Below, one piece after another: positions 15,666-24,153 of a stretch of 64,000 bases of DNA. The notes below the pieces were generated by a model. The model was not told the origin of the DNA and ran no database searches. It was given only the letters and a program-made list of their open reading frames with translations. The translations under genes were made by a program, and so were the position numbers. This DNA comes from Amycolatopsis aidingensis. Its GTDB lineage: Bacteria > Actinomycetota > Actinomycetes > Mycobacteriales > Pseudonocardiaceae. Position 1 is the first letter of the stretch, and each line of letters opens with the position of its first letter. Where the stretch lies: contig NZ_CP076538.1 in assembly GCF_018885265.1 (NCBI RefSeq), positions 5,926,001 through 5,990,000 on the forward strand, written 5' to 3'.

Positions 15666-16646
15666 ATGGCGATTGCCATGACCACAACTGATGTGACCAC
15701 CCCGGCACCGCGGTTCCCCACGGGCCCGCAACCGTTGGTGTCGGGGCAGCATTCCCGGGGTGAGCTGGTGACGATCCGGCTGTTCCTGATCTTCCCGTTC
15801 CTCGCGCTGATCACGCTCGTGGTCCTGGTGTGGGGATGGGGGTTGAGCTGGCTGGACATCGGGCTGGCGGCCGGGTTCTACATGCTGACCACGCTCGGGG
15901 TGACCGTGGGCTATCACCGATACTTCACCCACGGCGCGTTCAAGGCGGTCCGGCCGCTGAGGGTTGCGCTGGCGGTCGTCGGCGGCCTCGCCGCCCAGGG
16001 CCCGGTCATCGGGTGGGTGGCCGATCACCGCCGCCATCATGCCTTCTCCGACCGGGAGGGCGACCCGCACTCGCCGTGGCTGTACGGAACCTCCCCGCTC
16101 GCGTTGGCCCGCGGGTTCTGGCACGCACACTTGGGGTGGCTGTTCGGCAGGGACAAAACCAACTACGCCCGATTCGCCCCGGACCTGCTCGCCGACCACG
16201 ACATCCGGGTGGTGGACCGGCTCTTCCCGGCCTGGGTCGCGTGCAGCGTGCTGCTCCCCGCCGGGATCGGCGGACTGGTCACCCAGTCGTGGTGGGGCGC
16301 GATCACGGCGTTCTGCTGGGCCGGGCTGGCCCGGATTTCCCTGCAACACCACGTGACGTGGTCGGTGAACTCGATCTGCCACATGATCGGGTCCCGCCCG
16401 TTCGCCGGCCGCGACAAATCCGCCAACTTCTGGCCGCTGGCAATCTTGTCAATGGGTGAGTCCTGGCACAACTCCCACCACGCCGATCCCACCTGCGCCC
16501 GGCACGGCATGCAGCGCGGCCAGATCGACATCTCCGCCCGCACCATCTGGATCTTCGAAAGACTCGGCTGGGTCCACGACGTCCGCTGGGTACGCCCGCA
16601 ACACCTCGCCCGCGCGAAAACGGCCCCACCCCAACCACCTGACTGA
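15666..16646 (+). CDS. Acyl-CoA delta-9 desaturase
   Basis: A 326-residue membrane desaturase with the three boxes HRYFTH, HRRHH and HNSHH, the standard stearoyl-CoA/acyl-CoA desaturase pattern, and four hydrophobic helices. It should form oleate/palmitoleate-type chains for membrane fluidity. ATG 15666 (or 15678, MTTTDVTT) is chosen over the GTG at 15618 since the extra residues are atypical. With the desaturase at 13063 and small membrane proteins nearby it suggests a membrane-adaptation cluster. Confidence 0.9.
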   Translation: MAIAMTTTDVTTPAPRFPTGPQPLVSGQHSRGELVTIRLFLIFPFLALITLVVLVWGWGLSWLDIGLAAGFYMLTTLGVTVGYHRYFTHGAFKAVRPLRVALAVVGGLAAQGPVIGWVADHRRHHAFSDREGDPHSPWLYGTSPLALARGFWHAHLGWLFGRDKTNYARFAPDLLADHDIRVVDRLFPAWVACSVLLPAGIGGLVTQSWWGAITAFCWAGLARISLQHHVTWSVNSICHMIGSRPFAGRDKSANFWPLAILSMGESWHNSHHADPTCARHGMQRGQIDISARTIWIFERLGWVHDVRWVRPQHLARAKTAPPQPPD

Positions 16647-16658
16647 AAGCCGACGATC

Positions 16659-17039
16659 ATGTCGCTGCTACACCGACCTCGTCCCACCTCCGAACCCGAA
16701 ACCATCCCCACACCGCCGGACACCGATAACGCCCCTACCAACCCCGAAACAGCACCACGCACCGAGGTACCGCCACGGGCAGCCCGAGGCGTACCCCGGA
16801 CTCGCGCGGGAGCAGCCTGGGTGGCCGTCGCCGCCGCAGGCCTGCTCACGGTCGCGCTGATCATCTTTCTCGCCCAGAACACGCGTAGCACGGAAATCTC
16901 GTTCCTGTGGATGACCGCGAGCACGCCACTGGCACTGGCCCTGCTGATCGCCGCGGTCGGCGCGACACTGCTCACCCTGGTCCTGGGCACCGCGCGGATC
17001 ACCCAACTGCGCCGCCTGATCCGGAAACGTCGCAATTGA
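16659..17039 (+). CDS. LapA-domain (DUF1049) membrane protein
   Basis: A 126-residue protein: 50 low-complexity residues, then two membrane helices (AWVAVAAAGLLTVALIIFLAQNT and LALALLIAAVGATLLTLVLG) separated by the typical RSTEISFLWMTAS turn, and a basic tail RITQLRRLIRKRRN. This is the lipopolysaccharide-assembly protein A domain, widespread in actinomycetes with unknown function there. It lies 12 bases after the desaturase stop. Confidence 0.82.
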   Translation: MSLLHRPRPTSEPETIPTPPDTDNAPTNPETAPRTEVPPRAARGVPRTRAGAAWVAVAAAGLLTVALIIFLAQNTRSTEISFLWMTASTPLALALLIAAVGATLLTLVLGTARITQLRRLIRKRRN

Positions 17040-17512
17040 CCCGCCCCGCGCCGCGACACTGATCGCCCCGGCGCCGTGTTCGTGGTGAACATGACGTCGG
17101 TCGCAGCCGTCGCGGCCACCATCGCAGCGGTAGGTCCAGGAGGACGGCCGCCCGTGCCGCCGGTTCCAGAACGATGCGCCAGAGCAGGCCCTGGCCGAAC
17201 CTCCAGCGGCGACCATCTCGACCTGGCCGAGGGAATGGAGTGGGCGGGGAGATCGCCGTGCACATCCTCCCCAGTCCCTACCGTCGGATCCGCGCTCGCC
17301 GCCACACGTCCCCCGGGGCCGTTCAGGGTTGCGGCAGCGGTGGGCGCTACCTCGACCCAGAATGTCCAGGAAAGCGGCCTCCAGGGCGGCCAGCGAGCCC
17401 GTGACCCCGCCAACATCACCCACCCGAGAGGCTGTCCGGACTGCCAGAGGCCGCCGCGACCGCCACTATGAACGCGGTGACGATCCCACGAGGCTGAAGC
17501 GGGAGCCTACGC
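17040..17512. other. Gap without a supported gene
   Basis: I see no conserved frame or RNA here. The open frames on both strands are Pro/Arg-rich translations typical of non-coding high-GC DNA. Confidence 0.5.
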
Positions 17513-18694
17513 ATGGCAGTGCCTGCCCTAACCTGGGGGCTGACCGTTGCGGCGATCATTGGCCTGCTCCTGTTCGACTTCTTCTTTCACGTGCGCAAGG
17601 CGCACACCCCCACCCTTCGGGAAGCCGCCCTCTGGTCCGCCATCTATGTGGGAATCGCCGTCGTGTTCGGCATCGGGGTATGGACGTTCGGCGGCAGCAC
17701 GACGGGAACCGAGTACTTCGCCGGCTATGTGACAGAAAAGGCACTGTCGGTCGACAACCTCTTCGTGTTCCTCATCATCATGACCAGCTTCAAGGTCCCC
17801 CGCGCCGACCAGCAGAAGGTGCTGCTCTTCGGGATCGTCTTCTCACTGATCGCCCGGACCGGATTCATCCTGCTGGGCGCCACGCTCATCAACTCGTTTG
17901 CCTGGGTGTTCTACCTCTTCGGCCTGATCCTGCTCCTCACCGCCGGTAACCTGATCAAACCCGAAGCATCCGAGAACCATACCGCGGACAACCTCCCGAT
18001 CCGCCTCGCGAAACGACTGTTCCACACCACGGCCAGCTACGACGGCGACAAACTGTTCACAACCCGCAACGGCACGCGAACCATGACCCCGATGCTGCTG
18101 GTCATGGTGGCCATCGGCGGAACCGATCTGCTCTTCGCCCTGGACTCCATCCCCGCCATCTTCGGCCTGACCCAGAACCTGTACCTCGTGTTCACGGCCA
18201 CGGTCTTCTCCCTGCTCGGCCTGCGCCAGCTCTACTTCCTCATCGACGGATTGCTCGATCGCCTCGTCTACCTGACCTACGGCCTCGCGGTCATCCTGGG
18301 CTTTATCGGGGTGAAACTCATTCTGCACGCGCTACACGAGAACAACGTGCCGTTCATCAACGATGGTCAGCCGGTCAAGGTCATGGAGATCAGCACCGGC
18401 CTGTCGCTGAGCGTCATCCTCGGCGTCCTGATCGTCACCATCATCGCCTCGCTGGTCAGCCCCAAAGGCAAAGCCCAGAACGCGGCTTCCGCGGCCAAAC
18501 GCCACGCGATCGCCTACCTCGACATCGAGACCGACCCCGCGCTACGCGAGAACATCTTCCACCGACTACTCGCTCAAGAAGAGCAAATCACGAGGCTCCC
18601 GGACAAATACCGAGCAAAAATCCGTCAACAAGACACACTGATGGCCCTGCTCAACCAGGCCCATACCGCGCGCGATTCCCCCACGACACGCTGA
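17513..18694 (+). CDS. TerC family membrane protein
   Basis: A 393-residue protein with about nine membrane helices and the TerC signature blocks VDNLFVFLIIMTSF and GGTDLLFALDSIPAIFGLTQ; the Asp residues in these helices are thought to coordinate metal. TerC/Alx proteins export manganese or protect against metal/tellurite stress. A soluble C-terminal tail of ~70 residues ends the protein. A second TerC gene is at 52505-53506. Strong length and motif agreement. Confidence 0.9.
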   Translation: MAVPALTWGLTVAAIIGLLLFDFFFHVRKAHTPTLREAALWSAIYVGIAVVFGIGVWTFGGSTTGTEYFAGYVTEKALSVDNLFVFLIIMTSFKVPRADQQKVLLFGIVFSLIARTGFILLGATLINSFAWVFYLFGLILLLTAGNLIKPEASENHTADNLPIRLAKRLFHTTASYDGDKLFTTRNGTRTMTPMLLVMVAIGGTDLLFALDSIPAIFGLTQNLYLVFTATVFSLLGLRQLYFLIDGLLDRLVYLTYGLAVILGFIGVKLILHALHENNVPFINDGQPVKVMEISTGLSLSVILGVLIVTIIASLVSPKGKAQNAASAAKRHAIAYLDIETDPALRENIFHRLLAQEEQITRLPDKYRAKIRQQDTLMALLNQAHTARDSPTTR

Positions 18695-19296
18695 CCAACC
18701 AACGCACCGTTCGAACAGTCCGCGAAAGAGCAGGGCCGCACATCAGGAGGCCGGCCTGGTCAGGAACAGTCGGGGCAACGGGATCACCGCTGGATCGGTG
18801 TCGGCCAACTCCCCTCCGGGATCAAGGCAAGTGCCGTCCTCGTCGAGGACCATCAGCCGCGGCAGCGCCACATCCAGCGCTGTCCGCGCAGTCCGTCCTC
18901 TCCGGTCTGGTCGTACAGTTCGCCGTGGCCGGGGTGTTCGCGTAGCGGTTAGCGACGTCGGGGTGCCCTGGGTGAAGTCGGCAAGCACGCCCGGCGGCGG
19001 TCACCGCTCGGCCCACAACGACGCTGGTGGCGGTTCTGACGCCGCCCTTCCTAACAGCGCAGACTGTCACACAGAGTCATCCTCATCGTTTCTCCGGGCG
19101 GGGCTGGCGGTATCCATCGCGCCGAACCTTGGCATGGGCGACCTTCACCGAGACCGGCAAGCCGCTGACCAGGAGGTTTAGGTTCGGATACTGGCTTGTT
19201 GGGTGCGCTCCAAGGATGGGAACGGGAGAGATTCCGGACATAGCATCCTCCTCGTTCTCATCATTACGTTTACGCTGGTCAAGCTGCTTGTTGCGG
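18695..19296. other. Gap with diverged direct repeat copy (19111-19208)
   Basis: Apart from the ~98-base repeat matching 12876-12971, no gene is supported. A minus-strand frame ending PGGELADTDPAVIPLPRLFLTRPAS (to 18743) could be the end of a lost gene. Confidence 0.4.
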
Positions 19297-19640
19297 TTAA
19301 ACGGCAAGAATGATGGCCTCGTGAGCGGCCTGACGTGCCGCTGGCACGGTCGGCCCGAGTAGCGTGATCTGGTTGGTGCTCTTGTTGTAATGCAGTTCGA
19401 GCCGGAGGACTTCGAAGAGCCGCCGTGCGACGTCTTCGGGTAGATCCTCGACCCGAACCCTCTCCCATGGGCAGGGCGTCGAGCAGGTCAGGTTTGGCCG
19501 CCTGCTGTTGGCCTTCCTCTTCATTTCGGCGAGTTGGGGCTTCGAGTCGATATTGTGGAACGGGCCCGCCCGCCTCGACCCGTTGGTCAAGACTGGCCAC
19601 TTCCAAGCTGTATCTCTGACGATAGAGCGCTGCGTGGCAC
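19297..19640 (-). pseudogene. Serine recombinase C-terminal remnant
   Basis: Three frames read in succession give YRQRYSLEVASLD, RRNEEEGQQQAAKPDLLDALPMGE and then VEDLPEDVARRLFEVLRLELHYNKSTNQITL. PDLLDALP followed by LP..VARRLFE..RLE..Y is the familiar end of large serine recombinases of actinomycete elements. The N-terminal catalytic part is absent, and at least two frameshifts occur. It points to a former integrative element or recombinase cassette. Confidence 0.6.
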
Positions 19641-19672
19641 GTGGTGTCGGGTGAACGCCCCAGGGGTTGCAT

Positions 19673-19856
19673 TCAAGTGTCGTGGGGTTTCTCGTCGAGT
19701 TCGGCGAGTGTGATGAGGCCGTCGTAGAGTGCTCGGATGACCAGTGCGCTCTTGGTGGTGGCGGCTCGGCCGACCTTGGCGTACTTGGTCCGCACTCGTT
19801 CGATGTAGGTGTCGACCGTTCACGCTGATGTTGAGTGTGCGGCTGACGGAGATCAA
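19673..19856 (-). pseudogene. LuxR/NarL response-regulator HTH remnant
   Basis: The minus strand reads VSRTLNISVN then, after a one-base shift near 19820, VDTYIERVRTKYAKVGRAATTKSALVIRALYDGLITLAEL and a stop at 19673. The (I)S.NTVDTYI.R...K group is the recognition helix of NarL-type regulators. The receiver domain is missing. The gap from here to 20118 holds nothing else I can support. Confidence 0.6.
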
Positions 19857-20118
19857 CTACACGGCCGAGGCCTCGGCTTGTTTCTGCTGGCGCCGTTTCC
19901 GAGACAGCAACCGATGTGCGTACCCGACACAGCGACCCCCAACCGAGCGTGACCCCCGGTTGGGTGATGTCCACATCGACGGAACCGGAGGTGATTCGAT
20001 TTCCCGATCGAAACGCAGTCTCAGCGGGCTGACCATCGCGGATGCGCCGACCCGGCTACTCACAACCAGCCACCGCACCACCGGACTGCTGGCGCGATGA
20101 CCAGCCCACACGCTGCCG

Positions 20119-21141
20119 TTATGTATCCGGGGTCCGTTGGAGTGGCCTTCCGGACGCGGGCAGGTCACGCAGAACTCGGACCGCGACGACCCCGAGCGGT
20201 ACCGTCACGGCCGATACCGCAGCGGCCTCCACGACGCAGGCGATGACCAGCGCGTCCGGCCATTCGACGTTCACTGAGAACCGGAGATAGTCCAGCAGCG
20301 TCAGAACGCGCACCCCGAGCACGGCGACGGCGAGCAGCGCGAGGGTCGCCGGCCAGGACGCGGTGCGCGGCCGCGATGCCAGGGCGGACACGGCCAGATA
20401 CCCGGTCGCCGCGAAAAACACCGCCGCGCAGAGAATGGCCGGCTGGTCCACCAGTAGTCCAAAACTCTGAGCGAGCAGATATGCGGCCACGACCAAGACG
20501 GCACCGGCCGGTAGGGCGACGAGCCAGGGCCGGGGCTTCACCGGCGGGGCATTCCGGTGGAACGCGGCCAACGCCAGGACCGGCAGTACGTCCAGCGACA
20601 GCACGCCGAGTGCCGAGGCCAGGTACACGCTCCCGGCATCGGTCACCACCGAGCCGGTACTGACCAGGCCCGGCACCAGGGCCAGACCGGCGAGTATCCG
20701 CGCCGCACGCCGGCGCCCGGCGACCAACGCGAGGTATGCCGGCACCCACAGCAACGCGGCCAGTTGCCAGGCCACCGAGTCGATCCCGAACAGACCCGGT
20801 GACCGGGTCCAGGACCACAGCAATCCCCCTGCCCCGACCAGCGCCATCACGGCATGGGCCAGCAGACCCACCAGAGCCACCCGCCGCACCGTCTCACCCC
20901 ACGTGAGGTAACGGGGTGGCGCGCCCGCTCCGCCGAGACGCAGCCGCACCGCGAGCGCCAGCACGCTGGCCACCTCCGGCCAGCTCGGGCGGCCGTAGTC
21001 GGCGGCGAACTCGGCCTCCTCGAGGTCGGAAGGCTGCGCGGTCAGCAGGAAGGTGGCCACCATGTCCTCCTCCCACTCCCGCCGGTAGAACGCCGGAAGC
21101 AGTCGCAGAACTCGCCGGTAGCGCCGCTCGAGCTGGTTCAT
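20119..21141 (-). CDS. Polytopic membrane protein next to PadR regulator
   Basis: A 340-residue protein. The first ~60 residues are soluble (MNQLERRYRRVLRLLPAFYRREWEEDMVATFL), then eight or so hydrophobic helices follow. The N-terminal RRYR.LLR.LP..YR.EREEEML pattern is common to actinomycete membrane proteins paired with PadR regulators; their function is not known. Its ATG overlaps the PadR stop by four bases, so the regulator and membrane protein form one unit. Confidence 0.72.
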   Translation of the reverse strand: MNQLERRYRRVLRLLPAFYRREWEEDMVATFLLTAQPSDLEEAEFAADYGRPSWPEVASVLALAVRLRLGGAGAPPRYLTWGETVRRVALVGLLAHAVMALVGAGGLLWSWTRSPGLFGIDSVAWQLAALLWVPAYLALVAGRRRAARILAGLALVPGLVSTGSVVTDAGSVYLASALGVLSLDVLPVLALAAFHRNAPPVKPRPWLVALPAGAVLVVAAYLLAQSFGLLVDQPAILCAAVFFAATGYLAVSALASRPRTASWPATLALLAVAVLGVRVLTLLDYLRFSVNVEWPDALVIACVVEAAAVSAVTVPLGVVAVRVLRDLPASGRPLQRTPDT

Positions 21142-21485
21142 GCCGTACCGCCAGCGCTCGCCGGTCGCCAGGCACCCAGCCGCGCCGAGGCGGCACGAGC
21201 GTTCGCCGCCTGCCGGGCGGCCTCGGCGGCGAGGGCATCCCGCCCTCGCTCGGTCAACCGGTAGTACCGGCGCAGCCGGCCGTTGGCGACCTCCTCCCGG
21301 TCCGGCTCGACCAGACCGTCGCCGGCCAGGCGGTCCAGCACCCCGTAGAGCGTGCCCACCCTGAGCCGCACCCTCCCCTCGGAGAGCTCGGCCACCTCGC
21401 CCACGATGCCGTAACCGTGGCGCGGGGTGTCCACCAACGCCGTGAGGACGAAGAACGCCTGCTCCGTCATCACCCGACCAGCCAT
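21138..21485 (-). CDS. PadR family transcriptional regulator
   Basis: A 115-residue winged-helix protein from ATG 21485 (MAGRVMTEQAFFVLTALVDTPRHGYGIVGEVAELSEGRVRLRVGTLYGVLDRLAGDGLVE), with the family's HGYGI and GTLYGVLDRL motifs and a short C-terminal dimerisation helix. An in-frame GTG at 21506 would add seven residues but starts inside the AT-rich palindrome, so it is less likely. Usually a repressor of itself and the adjoining membrane gene. Confidence 0.88.
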   Translation of the reverse strand: MAGRVMTEQAFFVLTALVDTPRHGYGIVGEVAELSEGRVRLRVGTLYGVLDRLAGDGLVEPDREEVANGRLRRYYRLTERGRDALAAEAARQAANARAASARLGAWRPASAGGTA

Positions 21486-21489
21486 GAAC

Positions 21490-21517
21490 CGAATATATCG
21501 GAACACGATATATATCG
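21490..21517. promoter_or_regulatory. AT-rich palindromic operator upstream of padR
   Basis: Perfect 12-base palindrome CGATATATATCG at 21506-21517 and a related CGAATATATCG at 21490-21500 stand out in GC-rich DNA just upstream of the padR start. PadR proteins bind such ATAT-rich dyads, so autoregulation is likely. Confidence 0.65.
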
Positions 21518-21679
21518 CCAGCAGTTAGGTCCTCCCTAACCCGGTGCCTTCATGGGGGACTGTCCGTGATCTTGATGTGCGGGTTGCCCGGGAGTTGATC
21601 GAGAAGGCCCGTGCGGATGGCGTGTGGTCGGCCCGAACGGGCTGTTGCGGCAGGTGACAAAGACAGTGCTGGCATTCTC

Positions 21680-21887
21680 CAGCGCACACCGGATCAGCCA
21701 CATTCAACAACAGCGTCACCACGCTCGCCGCCAACAGCAGGCGTCGTGCCGGCCGCAACATGTCCTCGCTGGCCCCAGCCAGGGCCAGGTGCCGCGTACC
21801 GACGAACCCAAGGAAGAATGTGAGCCCGATGACCAGCCCCATCGTGACCGTGACAAACCGAGCGGCTGTTTGCGAGTTGGCGTTCAT
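21680..21887 (-). pseudogene. Truncated small membrane protein remnant
   Basis: The frame reads MNANSQTAARFVTVTMGLVIGLTFFLGFVGTRHLALAGA and then MLRPARRLLLAASVVTLLLNVADPV before turning into non-conserved residues. The layout resembles the first helices of DUF2637/Spd-type proteins of integrative elements, which would fit its place beside an integrase leftover. The family call is tentative. Confidence 0.4.
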
Positions 21888-21983
21888 GACCGGCTCCCAC
21901 CCAAACCCGGAAGCTCGAAGCTCGCCTCGACTACCAACGTGCCGTTGAAAAGTTCCTGGTCAGTCCCGTTCCCATCCTTTGGT

Positions 21984-22347
21984 AGTCCCGCCGAGGGCGC
22001 TCCAACCAGACCGTCAAAAACGGGCCTCGACCAGCGGAAACGCCAGTCGGGACCCGTTCTCGTGTTACCTGGCTGCACCCGGCTATACCCGGCGCCATAC
22101 GGGCGCCCGTGGACAATGCGTGGACACGCCTACCCGACGTGCCCGAGCGCGGCCTGTACCCGCTGCCGGGACACGACTTCCTGTCCGTACAGGCAGGCCG
22201 CGTAAATCTCCATCAGCACCGACAACGAGTGCCCGGCCCACTCCGCGACCGTGGCAGGGTCCACTCCCCCGCTCAGCCACGTGCTGACTGCGGCGTGCCG
22301 CAGGTCATAGGGCCGCCGCGCCAGCGGCGTCGAATGAGCTTCCTCGG
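21984..22347 (-). pseudogene. Leftover of a second integrase gene and attachment site
   Basis: This 364-base block matches 681-1044 with only about four differences. It contains the last 17 bases of the att/tRNA sequence, the int 3' flank including the GTGGACA arm repeat, and the last ~72 codons of int (stop at 22130). Upstream of codon equivalent 1044 the similarity stops abruptly and the frame runs into unrelated residues, so no functional integrase is made. Confidence 0.92.
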
Positions 22348-22722
22348 CACTGCGGGTGGCGACGTCGGCGATGGCAATCGCGCTGGCCAAGGTCCGGATC
22401 CAGCGCACCGCGGGGTCCGGTTTCGCCTGTAGGCAGACCGGCGACGTCAGCCATCGGAACAATGACGGCACCCCGTTCCGCAACGGGCGAGCAGGTGACG
22501 TGCGACACGTCGCCGCGCCGTTGGGAACGAATCCGATGCCGGGCCGGTTGTACGGGGTGGTCGTAGAGTTTTGGGTTCGTGGTTCATCACGCTCGCGGAA
22601 ACGATGTGGCGGGCACTTCCTTCTTTTCTTGCGGGACAAGCTGGAGAAAGTCGCAGTCTGACACCGGCCATGGGACCGCACAGTGCGGCACCCATATTCA
22701 GTCCCAAGTAAGGACATTAGGT
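22348..22722. other. Gap before cold-shock genes
   Basis: No supported gene. The last ~100 bases probably hold the promoter and long 5' leader of the cold-shock gene. Confidence 0.4.
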
Positions 22723-22923
22723 ATGACACAAGGAACCGTGAAGTGGTTCAACTCGGAGAAGGGCTTCGGCTTCCTCTCCCGCGAGGACGGCCCGGACGTC
22801 TTCGTGCACTACTCGGAGATCGACGGCTACGGCTTCCGCAGCCTGGACGAGAACCAGCACGTCGAGTTCGAGGTCACCCAGGGCGCCAAGGGCCCGCAGG
22901 CCACCGGCGTCCGCGTCGTCTGA
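22723..22923 (+). CDS. Cold-shock protein (CspA family)
   Basis: A 66-residue single cold-shock domain, [36 protein letters not shown]1 (KGFGFL) and RNP2 (VFVHY) are intact. These proteins bind single-stranded nucleic acid and relax mRNA structure. Length and sequence are standard for actinomycete CspA. ATG 22723 is the only start matching homologs. Confidence 0.95.
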   Translation: MTQGTVKWFNSEKGFGFLSREDGPDVFVHYSEIDGYGFRSLDENQHVEFEVTQGAKGPQATGVRVV

Positions 22924-22947
22924 GCCCGACGGCAGCAGAGGAACTCC

Positions 22948-23172
22948 ATGGCATACGGAATAGTGACGTGGTTCGACGCGGGGCGGGGCTTCGGGTTCAT
23001 CTCCCGTGCGGGCTTCGTCTCTCGTGACGAGGGTGGCGCGGATGTCTTCGTGCACCACTCCCAGGTCAGCGCCGACAGCCCTCGCCCCCTCGGCACTGGC
23101 GACCGGGTGAGGTTCAGCCTGCGACCGCACGCGCAAGGGCTGCGCGCCGCGGACGTCCACCCCGTTTACTGA
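22948..23172 (+). CDS. Divergent cold-shock-domain protein
   Basis: A 74-residue protein, MAYGIVTWFDAGRGFGFISRAGFVSRDEGGADVFVHHSQV. RNP1 (RGFGFI) and RNP2 (VFVHH) are present but separated by a ~10-residue insertion (AGFVSRDEGG) that looks like an internal repeat of FISR. The end LRAADVHPVY differs from CspA. It lies 24 bases after the first csp gene, suggesting a tandem duplication followed by divergence. Expressed protein is plausible. Confidence 0.75.
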   Translation: MAYGIVTWFDAGRGFGFISRAGFVSRDEGGADVFVHHSQVSADSPRPLGTGDRVRFSLRPHAQGLRAADVHPVY

Positions 23173-23269
23173 CACAGATCGTGCTCCGAGCAGCGGACAC
23201 GCTGACGGAGACACCAAGAACCCGGTGCCCTTCAACCGTATCCCGGTTGGAGGGCACCGGCCTGTCCGA

Positions 23270-23795
23270 ACAGGCGCATCCCTGCGATGGTTCAACGTTG
23301 CACTGCTCGCCGGTGGCGGGGTCTCGTTCATGCTGCTGGGCGACTCGTTGTGGCAGTAGCTCACTGCGGTGCTGTTGGCGGGGTGTTCACGCAGTTCGCG
23401 TTCAGCGATGAGCAGACCCGGGCCAAACGCGGCCTGCTGCAGTGGGTTACCCGGGTGCGGTGTTCCTCGTGCTCTCCCCGCTCAGGGCAGTCTTGTGCAT
23501 CGGGGTGCACCAGGGACTGATGGGCGTGTACCTGGGATGCTCGTTCGCCCGCAACCACAAGGGCATGCCCATCCCGGGCAAGGACGAGCGCGTCTGGACT
23601 ACCTGCGCAAGCAGGTACTCGCCTTCCGCCCCCTCCCCATCCTCGGCGGCCGGTGCGCAGACGACCTGCTGGCGGGTTGAACTACCAGATCGAGCACCAC
23701 CTTTCCCCAGCACGCCGCGCCTCCTGCGCCCAGGTCCTGCGCCACCTGCATGCCGTCTGCGCGGCCTTCGCCGTCCCCACCGTCCGGTACGCCCG
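23270..23795 (+). pseudogene. Decayed fatty acid desaturase copy
   Basis: Pieces in different frames match the desaturase at 13063-14109 in order: LLGDSLWQ (then a stop codon), FTQFAF, KRGLLQWVT, VLSPLRAVLCIGVHQGLMGVYLGCSFARNHKGMPI, YLRKQVL, GGLNYQIEHHL and VLRHLHA. The first two histidine boxes are deleted. So a second desaturase once lay here and has been lost by deletions and frameshifts. Confidence 0.85.
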
Positions 23796-23989
23796 CAGGG
23801 CTGACCCGAGCGGAGCACCGCGCAAGGGTGACCGGTCCTCGACCTCGGCCCCGTGCCCGGTCGACGCCGGAACGCCGTGGGCAACAGGATTCGTGTCCTT
23901 CGCCGAACCACGTTCCATCTATGCGTTCGACATGCTGGTTCACCCCCCGTTACCGTTTTCGTGGCTCTTGATCAAGGGCCCTGGTCGCC

Positions 23990-24153
23990 AGGCCGGGCAT
24001 GACTGAGTCCCCCAGTCGAAGGCATGATCCGGGGGGTGGTGTCACCCGGCTTGGTGGCACCGGTGGACCGCTGATAGAGACACGGCCGCCCGTGGGGTAG
24101 GTCTCGTCGTAACGTGGCTGCCGGCCGTTGGTGCTCGATCGGCGACCAGGACG
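23990..24153 (+). ncRNA. Candidate IS110 5' non-coding (bridge RNA) region
   Basis: IS110-family elements of the IS110 subgroup encode a structured bridge RNA in the non-coding end before the transposase gene. About 160-190 bases lie here between the desaturase relic and the transposase, with GC-rich potential hairpins (for example around CCCCCAG...CCGGGGGG at 24008-24037). Boundaries and structure are not determined. The call rests on position and family knowledge. Confidence 0.4.
24074..24083 (+). repeat. 10-bp repeat ATAGAGACAC flanking transposase (other copy 25400-25409)
   Basis: Identical decamers lie 71 bases before and 8 bases after the longest transposase frame, in the same orientation. 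They may relate to the ends or to guide-matched sequences of the element, or be coincidence. Confidence 0.4.

Noticed and set aside
22130..22729. Integrase-like 199-residue gene
   Set aside because: Only the last ~72 residues match integrase; the rest is unrelated readthrough beyond the break at 22347 and has no catalytic first Arg.
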